Positions 30,258 to 37,574 of a stretch of DNA of 38,081 nucleotides are shown here, one piece after another. Numbering within the stretch: position 1 is the stretch's first letter; every line of letters starts with the position of its first letter. The DNA is taken from positions 1 through 38,081 of the forward strand of contig JAKALN010000006.1 of NCBI GenBank assembly GCA_021824155.1, written 5' to 3'. This DNA comes from a bacterium. Lineage in GTDB: Bacteria > Patescibacteriota > Microgenomatia > Levybacterales > UBA12049. The notes beneath the pieces were generated by a model that did not search any database, was not told the DNA's origin, and worked only from the letters and a program-made list of their open reading frames with translations. The position numbers and the translations under genes are program-made.

Positions 30258-33092
30258 ATGTTAAAAAAGATATTTGTATTCATAACAATATTAAGTCTAT
30301 TAACCGGTTATTTTCCGGTTGCCGCGTTTGCCCAAACGGCAACCGATTCTGCCCAAGCTAATGGCTCTTCTTCTGCGGATATGGTTCAAAGTCTTGTTTC
30401 AACTTCTTCCTCAAGCCTAAGCTCACCATTTTCGGATTCTTTTGTTAGTTCTTCAGTTGTGCCTTCCCAAAACCCCATTGTTAATCCGCTTCTTATTTCT
30501 CCCTCGTTTGACTCCGTATCTCCCGGCACTCCAAATTTTTCAACAGGGATTACAAAAAAATGGAGTATAGGCGGAGTTATAAAACACGATTATAAAGGAG
30601 ACGAGGCATATCAGACAGTTTTAGATAACATTTCTCCCCAAAATATAAATGTTAAGGTTTTTGATGATAAAGGAGATAAGGTTACGGTAAATTTGCAAAA
30701 AACAGATACCGGAAACGGTACTGCTTTTCAGATACTTCCGCCAAGAGACTTCCGGCCGGGAAAATACACGGTTCAGTTTACCGATTCCAACGGCAATACC
30801 CAGACGCAGGATTTTACCTGGGGAGTTTTGGCAATAAATACCGATAAGTCCATTTATCTTCCAAATGAAAACGCAAACCTTTCGATGGCTGTTTTGGATG
30901 ACAGCGGAAATATGGTTTGTGATGCAAGCGTTACTTTAGTTATTACTAATCCCGATGGTTCAACATCTACTCTTTCGACTTCAAACGGTTTAATAGCCGT
31001 AAATCCGGATTGTAAAATCCACGCTTATACCCAAAATCCCGATTATGAAGCAAATTATCAGGTTGGTGGAGCGGGAACGTATAATATGGCTCTTACCGCA
31101 AATATTCCCCAAGGGTCAAGAACAATCTCCGACAGCTTTACGGTCCAAAATAGCGTGTCTTTTGATGTCCAAAGAATTACTGGAACAAGAATATTTCCCC
31201 CAGCAGCTTATCCTGTTAATTTTAATATAAAAGTAAATAAGGATTTTAACGGGCAGATTATAGATTATGTTCCGAGTTCTTTTACGATTTTACCTTCTAC
31301 AGGCTCAGCGGCCGTTCCTTTTGATGTAAAGCAGATTGCGGCTCCGGTTTCCAATACTAATGGTAATTTTTCTTCGATTCATCTTGCACTCCCATTTAAT
31401 GGAAATCATATAGAGACCTTGGGTTTCGGCCAGCAGCTTTTAGATCCGCAGGAAAAAGATTTATATGCGCAGTTCGGCCTTTCGGGGCATGACGGTTTGG
31501 ATTTTGCCATGCCTATAGGAACTCCGGTTTTGGCAGCGGATGACGGAACAGTTGTTATGGCAGGGGGAGTGATTTACGGAACAACGATAGTTATCCAGCA
31601 TTCATGGGGAAGAAGCTACTACGGACATTTAAGTAAGGTGGAAGTTAAACTGGGTCAAAATATAACAAAAGGCGAGGAAATAGGGCTTTCCGGTAACAGC
31701 GGGATTACAACAGGGCCGCATTTGCACTTTGGAATAAAACTTAACCAAAACGACTCCGGTAACGGGTATTACGGAAAAGTCGATCCAAGCTTTTATCTTG
31801 GAATTACCCCGGTGCAGAATACGCCTTCCAGTATTAACGACACGGTAAAAGCAATCGTCTGGAATATAAATGTTAAAAAAGGAGATACTCTTAACCTTTC
31901 TTACTCGTTTAAAGCCCCTGATGTAAGCCCTATGTTTTATACATTGGGACCTTTAAGTTTTTACGACCCTGATAAGAATCTTATTTTTCAGGAAGCAAGG
32001 CAATGGCAGCTGGCAATAGACGTTGTTTTTCCGGCGACTTCATATCTGTCTTCAACAGCAGATACTCTTTTGACAGCCAGTGCCTGGCAGATTGTTACCG
32101 CCCAGCCTGCTTCCGGAAACACTACGACAAGCGTTACACACAGCAATAAAAATGCAGGTTATTACCAGTGGAAGCCCGGGGTAGCGGGAAACAGCACAAA
32201 TGCGGGCACAACTGCTCCTACCACTCCAAGCGGCACGGGTTTTCTTTATGAAACTTCTTTAAACAGCACTATTCCTACTGGTACTTGGCAGTTCACAATA
32301 CAGACCAATACTTCGGCTACGGTTAATTCTACAGAGGTCCCAACGGTTTGCGTGTGGGAAGTAAGTATATCCGCAGGGGCAATTACCAGTCCGGTATCCA
32401 TAATACCCTGCACAGACGGCGCGACAAGCATTTCAACCGCAGGTACAACAACACAGACAATATCAGTAAGCGGAGTGGCTGCCGTTTCTTTTACGTCAAG
32501 TCAGTATTTATATGTAGAATACTGGGAGCACCAAAACCCTGCCGGAAGCGGAAAAACCGTATCTACAACAATTACCTTTCAGGCCAATGCAGGAGCAAAT
32601 AACAAAATTGTCACACCCGGAGCATCAAGCAATCTGTCTCCGGCAGCACCAAGCCAGGATTCACCGCTAAATAGCGCGACAGGGGTTTCAACAAGTCCTA
32701 CTTTTCTTATGACATCCGCCTCCGATGCGGAAAGCAATAATATCCAGTATAAAGCTACAATTTATTCAAACTCTGCCTGTACCACAGCTGTCCAGACAAA
32801 CGATGAAAGTGCTTCCCAGACAGGCTGGACGGGCCAGAATGCTACATGCACAAGCGGTTTGGATTGTTATACTCCGGGCACTCAAGGTTCTTTTCTAACC
32901 CAGACTGCGCTTTCAAATAGTACCCAATATTGGTGGAAGGCAAGCGCAAAAGATCCCTTGGGGTCGAATGCGTTTACGGATTCTTCTACTTGTAATACTT
33001 TTACTACGCAGTCTGCAGGGCCAACCCTGGATCAGTTATTAAGGCACGGAGAATGGTTTAACAGCGGAGTAAGACAACCGTTTACATTTTAA
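30258..33092 (+). CDS. Large secreted protein with M23 peptidase domain
   Basis: A 944-residue secreted protein. Signal peptide about 1-27 (FVFITILSLLTGYFPVAAFAQ); Ser-rich stalk about 28-90; Ig-like domains about 95-300 (DKSIYLPNENANLSMAVLD). The M23 domain lies at about 385-505 with zinc motifs GHDGLDFAMPIGTPVLA (H and D ligands) and HLHFG, plus RSYYGHLSKVEVKLGQ and KGEEIGLSGNSG. Further beta domains follow to the end. M23 enzymes cut peptidoglycan cross-links, so it may remodel the wall of self or of a contacted cell. It ends LDQLLRHGEWFNSGVRQPF plus TF, a tail unlike the preceding low-complexity region. The next gene begins 1 nt after its stop. Confidence 0.86.
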   Translation: MLKKIFVFITILSLLTGYFPVAAFAQTATDSAQANGSSSADMVQSLVSTSSSSLSSPFSDSFVSSSVVPSQNPIVNPLLISPSFDSVSPGTPNFSTGITKKWSIGGVIKHDYKGDEAYQTVLDNISPQNINVKVFDDKGDKVTVNLQKTDTGNGTAFQILPPRDFRPGKYTVQFTDSNGNTQTQDFTWGVLAINTDKSIYLPNENANLSMAVLDDSGNMVCDASVTLVITNPDGSTSTLSTSNGLIAVNPDCKIHAYTQNPDYEANYQVGGAGTYNMALTANIPQGSRTISDSFTVQNSVSFDVQRITGTRIFPPAAYPVNFNIKVNKDFNGQIIDYVPSSFTILPSTGSAAVPFDVKQIAAPVSNTNGNFSSIHLALPFNGNHIETLGFGQQLLDPQEKDLYAQFGLSGHDGLDFAMPIGTPVLAADDGTVVMAGGVIYGTTIVIQHSWGRSYYGHLSKVEVKLGQNITKGEEIGLSGNSGITTGPHLHFGIKLNQNDSGNGYYGKVDPSFYLGITPVQNTPSSINDTVKAIVWNINVKKGDTLNLSYSFKAPDVSPMFYTLGPLSFYDPDKNLIFQEARQWQLAIDVVFPATSYLSSTADTLLTASAWQIVTAQPASGNTTTSVTHSNKNAGYYQWKPGVAGNSTNAGTTAPTTPSGTGFLYETSLNSTIPTGTWQFTIQTNTSATVNSTEVPTVCVWEVSISAGAITSPVSIIPCTDGATSISTAGTTTQTISVSGVAAVSFTSSQYLYVEYWEHQNPAGSGKTVSTTITFQANAGANNKIVTPGASSNLSPAAPSQDSPLNSATGVSTSPTFLMTSASDAESNNIQYKATIYSNSACTTAVQTNDESASQTGWTGQNATCTSGLDCYTPGTQGSFLTQTALSNSTQYWWKASAKDPLGSNAFTDSSTCNTFTTQSAGPTLDQLLRHGEWFNSGVRQPFTF

Positions 33093-33093
33093 T

Positions 33094-33498
33094 ATGAATT
33101 ATGAAGCAGGAGTTATGAATCAAGGGAAAATAAAATCATTTACAGACCTAAATGCTTGGAAACAAGCCCATGTTTTGGTATTGGAAATTTATAAAATGAC
33201 CCAAAATTTTCCAAAAGAAGAACAATTTGGTTTAACAAATCAAATAAGAAGAGCCGTAGTTTCAATAACCTCAAATATTGCAGAAGGTTTTAGCAGAAAC
33301 TCATACAGGGAAAAGGCCCAATTTTACTCCATGGCTTTAGGTTCTTTAACGGAAGTTCAAAACCAACTCCTTATCGCAAAAGATTTAGGTTACATAACGA
33401 ATAATGAATTTTCAAGAACAGCAGAATTAACAATTACGGTAAGTAAACTTCTAAATGGATTAATCAAGAAATCAAAAACCATGATTCATGATTCTTAA
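33094..33498 (+). CDS. Four-helix-bundle protein (S23/IVP-like), second copy
   Basis: A 134-residue S23-family protein, the classical type: FTDLNAWKQAHVLVLEIYKMTQNFPKEE, FGLTNQIRRAVVSITSNIAEGFSRNS, FYSMALGSLTEVQNQLLIAKDLGYI. The ATG at 33115 (MNQGKIKSFTDL) is the family-like start; the seven codons before it belong to the left inverted repeat. Both ends of the gene are inside complementary sequence (33094-33121 with 33483-33510, 22 of 28 positions pairing without gaps). It sits 1 nt after the M23 gene. It is clearly more canonical than the copy at 1645-2049. Confidence 0.88.
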   Translation: MNYEAGVMNQGKIKSFTDLNAWKQAHVLVLEIYKMTQNFPKEEQFGLTNQIRRAVVSITSNIAEGFSRNSYREKAQFYSMALGSLTEVQNQLLIAKDLGYITNNEFSRTAELTITVSKLLNGLIKKSKTMIHDS

Positions 33499-33510
33499 TT
33501 CATTATTCAT
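33094..33510. repeat. Inverted-repeat-bounded cassette carrying the second four-helix-bundle gene
   Basis: Left end 33094-33121 (starts ATGAATTATGAA, ends TTATGAATC) pairs with right end 33483-33510 (starts GATTCATGATTC, ends CATTATTCAT), 22 of 28 positions, no gaps. The gene fills the space between. The motifs are of the AATTCATAATTC type, as in the gene-free hairpin at 13376-13455, and differ from the family B ends of the first cassette. Confidence 0.6.
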
Positions 33511-33533
33511 TTTGGGAAGGGAGGTGATAAAAG

Positions 33534-33599
33534 ATGTTTAAAGGTTTTTTAAATCTTATAAAAAGTTTTTTTGTACTTCTTCAATTCAATCCGCAATGA
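33534..33599 (+). CDS. Possible 21-residue hydrophobic peptide with near-consensus Shine-Dalgarno
   Basis: The ATG is preceded by AAGGGAGGTGAT (33517-33528), matching the 16S anti-Shine-Dalgarno almost perfectly at a good distance, whereas nearly all other genes here have no such site. The peptide MFKGFLNLIKSFFVLLQFNP plus Q is short, amphipathic or hydrophobic and slightly basic. A second AAGGAG site (about 33611-33616) precedes a three-codon ORF (ATG GCC TCT TAA). It could be a real small peptide, a translated leader, or chance. Function unknown. Confidence 0.4.
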   Translation: MFKGFLNLIKSFFVLLQFNPQ

Positions 33600-33657
33600 T
33601 ACGGAAGTATTAAGGAGTAAGAATTATGGCCTCTTAATTCATAATTTATGATTCCCG

Positions 33658-36543
33658 TTACAGGTTCTTTGGCCTGTATAAAAATAAGAAGAAAAGGATG
33701 ATGTTTGCGGAAGAAATAACAAGGAAGGGGGCAATCCTTAAAAATCCGAAAGTAAAAATAAAAAAGATTTGCGCTATAAGCGCGGAAACAAGCAAAAATT
33801 CAAACAGTATCCCCAGCATATCTTCAAAATATATAGTCCAGATTTCATATAAAGGTTTTTGATATTCGTTATCTCTTTTAAGTTTAATATTAATTCCTTG
33901 GTTTAAGCTTTGCTTTGAATATTCGATAAATGGAGTAGGAGAAAAGCCCTTCTTCATAACGGAAATTTTATAATTATCGGCCTGCATATTATTAAAATAA
34001 AACTCACCAAGTTTATTTGTTTTTAAATGAGCTAAAATTTTGTTCTTATCGGCATCGATAATATATACGTTTGCTTTGGAAACAGGTTTATTTTCCGAGT
34101 TTAAAATTTTCCCTACAATAATTGACGATTTGTTTTTATATAACAGAAGTTTGGTTTTTGCTACAAAAAAGTAGGGAATAGAAGATAGGGGAACATGGGT
34201 TTTTGCGGAAAAAGAGAAGAAAATGCTTGCAACAAACACGAAAAGAGCTATAAAGGTTAAAAGGTCTAAAAGCCTATTTGAAGCAGTATGGGCAAGGAGA
34301 TATTGCTGGTTTGAATACATCGCATCAATGAACGTGTTTCCTAAATATTGAAGAAAGTTTATGGGGTTAGACGGTTCTTCTTGAAGGTAAACAGTGGGAT
34401 ACTTCGTTGAATTCGGTGTTATTTCAAATTCAACTGTAGAAGAATCAAAACTTATATTGGAGATGTCGGCTTTGTATTTTCCGTAGGGCAGTACAAGGCT
34501 GAGTATCCCGTTTATATCCGTAAACTGGGGATTTGCAAAAGATAAAACTTGGGGCGAAATTGTTTCATAGATTTTTGTATTTTGGTTATATAAATAGAAA
34601 AGAACCCTTGCTCCTTCAACGGGCCGTCCGGTTTTTTTATCTAAAACAGTGAATTGCGATGTAACGGTAAGGTCTGCAATTTTTTCTTCGGTTATATTTC
34701 CGTTAAAATCAATAATTCTTACAAAAATTTCATACTCTCCCGGTATGGGTTTCGACCTTAGCCTTCCAGTATAAACACCGGGTTGTACTTCGACCAGATC
34801 CACATAATCCGTGCTTGCATCTGCCTCTTGTACAAATGTATTTGCCCCGAGGACGTTACTTCTTATTATTGCCTGTATGCTTTTAACAGAGGCTGCTTTT
34901 TTAAGTGAAAACTGTATTTGAAAATTGGAAGAGGCGGGAACAACAATAATATTTTTGTTTGTTACGTTTAAAGAGGAATTTATGGAAGGGTTAACAAGAA
35001 CATTGCTTTGGCTGGTTACGACAAGACTATTGGTTTGGACAGAAGGCTTTTGGGAAATAACTGCGGTTGTAAATGTAAAAATATCGGATGTCAGGCTGTT
35101 ACCGCTTGAGCCGGTTGCGATTACCCGGAAATAATAATCGGTATTTGGGGCAAGGTCTGTTAAATTAACGGTTGTTTGTTGTTGAAGGGAAAGAGTTGAA
35201 ATGTTTTGGGAGAGGCTGTTAACGGAGGTCCCGTATATCACTTTTAGTGTAGAAGGAGTTGTTGTGGTTACGGAAATCCCGGCAGTATCCTGTGATACGG
35301 AATTTATGGAAATGTCGGAAATTGAAAACGGAGACTTTCCGGATATAATACCTGCCGGATTTGGCGTAGGGGTAGGAGCAGGAGTCGCGGAAGAGGGGAC
35401 GCTGTAAAGGTAATTTTGTGTGACTGTCTGGTCCGGAGTTACCGTGGAGCTGGAAATTGCCCTTGCAGAAACGTTAAAGCTTACATTATTTGCTCCCGTA
35501 TAATTATCGTTTGTTTCGAGGCTGAAAGTAACCGTTTTATTTAAAGTGCCGGCGGGGAAGGAAGGAATAGTCCAGGTTATTGTTTTGTTTAAACTGTCAA
35601 CTACAGCAGGGGTGTTTGAAAAAGCATTAGATGCGCTTCCTACTACGTAACCTAGTATATCTACGGAGGGAGAAGGGGAACCGTTAACCGTGCCGTCCGA
35701 CCATTGAGCTTGGATCGTAAGAGGGATCGAATATGATGTATTTGAACCGTATGTAATTGTGTATGAAAGAACCGTATTTTGGGAAAATTGGCTGCCTGTC
35801 GTTGTAGTTTGAAAGCTAATCGGCAGGTCCGAAATTGAAGGCTGTATGCTTGCGGTTACTCCTATCTGGTCATTGCCGGTAATAGAAACTGCATAATTTG
35901 AAGAATCGATGGTATTTTTAGAAGAATTTTTTGAAACTAGAGAGCCGACCTGGTTATCTCCTGCTGTTCCTGTTGTAGAGTTATTACCGGTAAAGTTAAA
36001 ACAATAAAGTACACCGGCTGTTAAGTCGCTGCTTTTAAATGTTACCGTTTGGCCCGAGACGCTGTTTATGGGGGCAGAGACTCCCGGCCATGAAACCGAT
36101 CCGGTTGGAATATTTGCTGTATTTGCGTTCCAGTCGGAAGTATTTTGGGAAACGGCAAAACTGCTTGGGAAAGTTACCGATATATAACTTTCGGTTCCTG
36201 CTCCCGGCGAAGACGGCTGGGCGCACGCTGTTCCGGAAAGGGAGGAATTAGCCTGTTGGTTATTAAGCCTTAAATAGGCGGTAGAAAAGGTAGAGGCATG
36301 CGCAGAAGGCGCAAGGGCAAAAATGAACAAATAAGCAAAAACAAGGATGATTAATGATTTATGATTAATGATTACAGAAAGATTCCTTGATGTTAGATGT
36401 TTTTGATGTACTTGAACTTGATTTTTTAATATCTTGAATTCAAGAAATCTAGACCTCAAGGTTTCAAGATCAAAAATATCAAGAATATCTAACTTCAAAT
36501 ATTCTAATTTATCTTTTCCAACCTCAAAGGCCCTATTTTTCAT
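33658..36543 (-). CDS. Very large membrane-anchored surface protein (Ig/Fn3/CarboxypepD-reg domains)
   Basis: Reads as 961 residues. Residues 1-55 are family A repeat; the signal VIINHKSLIILVFAYLFIFALAPSAHA follows, sharing repeat DNA with the 20941 gene. The two-Cys N-domain (85-245; Cys107, Cys181; LYCFNFTGNNSTTGTAG) is paralogous to the 23925 protein. Then come beta domains, a fibronectin-like domain (about 405-500, LAPNTDYYFRVIATGSSG), and a Big/CarboxypepD-reg domain (FTVLDKKTGRPVEGARVLF). After a membrane segment (LLDLLTFIALFVFVASIFF) comes a cytoplasmic or inter-membrane CarboxypepD-like domain (IVGKILNSENKPVSKANVYII), and two more helices at the C-terminus. The start is uncertain: there is no ATG between 36543 and the signal. 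Confidence 0.8.
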   Translation of the reverse strand: MKNRAFEVGKDKLEYLKLDILDIFDLETLRSRFLEFKILKNQVQVHQKHLTSRNLSVIINHKSLIILVFAYLFIFALAPSAHASTFSTAYLRLNNQQANSSLSGTACAQPSSPGAGTESYISVTFPSSFAVSQNTSDWNANTANIPTGSVSWPGVSAPINSVSGQTVTFKSSDLTAGVLYCFNFTGNNSTTGTAGDNQVGSLVSKNSSKNTIDSSNYAVSITGNDQIGVTASIQPSISDLPISFQTTTTGSQFSQNTVLSYTITYGSNTSYSIPLTIQAQWSDGTVNGSPSPSVDILGYVVGSASNAFSNTPAVVDSLNKTITWTIPSFPAGTLNKTVTFSLETNDNYTGANNVSFNVSARAISSSTVTPDQTVTQNYLYSVPSSATPAPTPTPNPAGIISGKSPFSISDISINSVSQDTAGISVTTTTPSTLKVIYGTSVNSLSQNISTLSLQQQTTVNLTDLAPNTDYYFRVIATGSSGNSLTSDIFTFTTAVISQKPSVQTNSLVVTSQSNVLVNPSINSSLNVTNKNIIVVPASSNFQIQFSLKKAASVKSIQAIIRSNVLGANTFVQEADASTDYVDLVEVQPGVYTGRLRSKPIPGEYEIFVRIIDFNGNITEEKIADLTVTSQFTVLDKKTGRPVEGARVLFYLYNQNTKIYETISPQVLSFANPQFTDINGILSLVLPYGKYKADISNISFDSSTVEFEITPNSTKYPTVYLQEEPSNPINFLQYLGNTFIDAMYSNQQYLLAHTASNRLLDLLTFIALFVFVASIFFSFSAKTHVPLSSIPYFFVAKTKLLLYKNKSSIIVGKILNSENKPVSKANVYIIDADKNKILAHLKTNKLGEFYFNNMQADNYKISVMKKGFSPTPFIEYSKQSLNQGINIKLKRDNEYQKPLYEIWTIYFEDMLGILFEFLLVSALIAQIFFIFTFGFLRIAPFLVISSANIILFFLFLYRPKNL
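36330..36530. repeat. Family B/A composite repeat at the 5' end of a surface-protein gene
   Basis: Bases 36346-36382 are identical to 21874-21910; AATAAGCAAAAAC precedes it at both places. Bases 36383-36530 are a diverged family A element with TTGATGTTAGATG, CTTGAATTCAAG (a palindrome) and CAAAAATATCAAGAATATC. It is read in frame as the N-terminus and signal of the surface protein. Confidence 0.7.
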
Positions 36544-36586
36544 TGTCTATACTAACTCTACAATAAATCAAAGGTGCATTCAATCA

Positions 36587-36615
36587 TTGACACTTTTTAG
36601 GCGATTATTTATCAT
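36587..36615 (+). promoter_or_regulatory. Consensus-like promoter for small membrane protein
   Basis: A perfect TTGACA (36587-36592), a 17-nt spacer and TATCAT (36610-36615, 5/6). The ATG at 36626 follows after 10 nt, so the leader is absent or a few bases. This is the strongest promoter match in the window. Confidence 0.7.
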
Positions 36616-36625
36616 AATAATTGGT

Positions 36626-37081
36626 ATGGAATCTAATTCGGGTAAGGTTAAGACTGTTTTTGCTCCAAGTAAGCTGGGGTGGGCTATTATTTTAATTGTT
36701 ATGTTGGGGGTTTTGGCTTTCTCTTCTTACTATTTTTACAGCCAATACCAAAAATCAAAAGAGCTCGTACAGATACCGCAGAATGCGCAGTCAAGGGTTA
36801 TTATTGAAGCTGTCGGGAAGCTTATGGAGCTTCCGCAGGGGGAACAGCCAGCAATCGCTACCGTATCAGATATAACAAAATTACAAGACCAGCCTTTTTT
36901 TGCAAATGCCCAAAACGGGGATAAGGTTTTAATATATGCGCTGGCTAAAAAGGCTATTCTATACAGACCGGGTATAAATAAAATAATTAATGTTGCGCCG
37001 GTTGACCTTAACTCTAATCCCAACTTATCTTCATCTTCATCCGGCAATTTAACTGCAACTGCTTCGGCCACCCCACGGTAG
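36626..37081 (+). CDS. Unknown small membrane-anchored protein
   Basis: A 151-residue protein from the ATG placed after a consensus promoter; in-frame codons further upstream are repeat-derived. It has a cytoplasmic N-terminus (1-15), one membrane helix (17-39, LGWAIILIVMLGVLAFSSYYFY), and an external domain at about 50-125 with IATVSDITKLQDQPFFANAQNGDKVLIY and KKAILYRPGINKIINVAPV. A Ser/Thr/Ala-rich tail ends it. I have no name for the family, and the function is unknown. It converges on atpC with a family B hairpin between. Confidence 0.78.
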   Translation: MESNSGKVKTVFAPSKLGWAIILIVMLGVLAFSSYYFYSQYQKSKELVQIPQNAQSRVIIEAVGKLMELPQGEQPAIATVSDITKLQDQPFFANAQNGDKVLIYALAKKAILYRPGINKIINVAPVDLNSNPNLSSSSSGNLTATASATPR

Positions 37082-37089
37082 TTTATAAT

Positions 37090-37185
37090 TCAATAAGCAA
37101 ATTCTAAATAAGCAAGTCAATATTTAAATAATTTAATGATTAATGTATTCATTTGAAATTTGCATATTTGCGTATTTGCCATTTG
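37090..37185. repeat. Family B hairpin between convergent genes
   Basis: The left arm has AATAAGCAAATTCTAAATAAG. The right arm has TTTGAAATTTGCATATTTGC. The arms pair imperfectly around an AT-rich loop. It lies between the stop codons of the small membrane-protein gene and atpC. Confidence 0.6.
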
Positions 37186-37188
37186 GGA

Positions 37189-37434
37189 TTAGATTCCGAG
37201 GTAAATACTTACGTTATTTTCCGAGATTTTTAAAACTCCGCGTTCGATTGCCATTTCTTTTGCGCTTCCGTCTTTTTTATGGAGTATTATTTTATCCTTT
37301 ACAACCGAAATAAAGTTTTCGTGAAGAGGTAAAATGTCAAACGGCCCCCTTTCGTTAAAAGAGGATACTGCTTTTACTTCTTCCTCCAGAACCTCGCTGT
37401 CTTTGTTTTTTATGGTAACCTTTAAATAATCCAT
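37189..37434 (-). CDS. atpC: ATP synthase epsilon subunit, short form
   Basis: The rotor-stalk subunit of F1-ATPase. From the ATG at 37434 it is 81 residues (MDYLKVTIKNKDSEVLEEEV, then FDILPLHENFISVVKDKIILHKKDG), which is only the N-terminal beta-sandwich domain; the C-terminal helical hairpin that inhibits ATP hydrolysis in many bacteria is missing. In-frame codons upstream are a family A repeat and are not counted. It follows atpD after a 140-nt gap filled by that repeat. Confidence 0.85.
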   Translation of the reverse strand: MDYLKVTIKNKDSEVLEEEVKAVSSFNERGPFDILPLHENFISVVKDKIILHKKDGSAKEMAIERGVLKISENNVSIYLGI

Positions 37435-37440
37435 GTAAGA

Positions 37441-37570
37441 TTCAGATATTCTTGATGTTAGATATTTTTGATATTTTTGAACTTGATCCGTTAGCTGACG
37501 GATTGAAATCAAGAATTCTTGAAATCTAGAATTCAAGCTCAAAAACATCTTACTTCCAACATCAAACAAT
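37441..37570. repeat. Family A palindrome inside the atp operon
   Basis: An about 130-nt imperfect palindrome. Left arm CTTGATGTTAGATATTTTTG and right arm CTCAAAAACATC, CCAACATCAA are complementary. The core holds ATCCGT-TAGCTG-ACGGAT (37486-37503) and TCAAGAATTCTTGA (37509-37522). Bases 37509-37534 equal the reverse complement of 7397-7422. It separates atpD from atpC. Confidence 0.75.
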
Positions 37571-37574
37571 CAAG

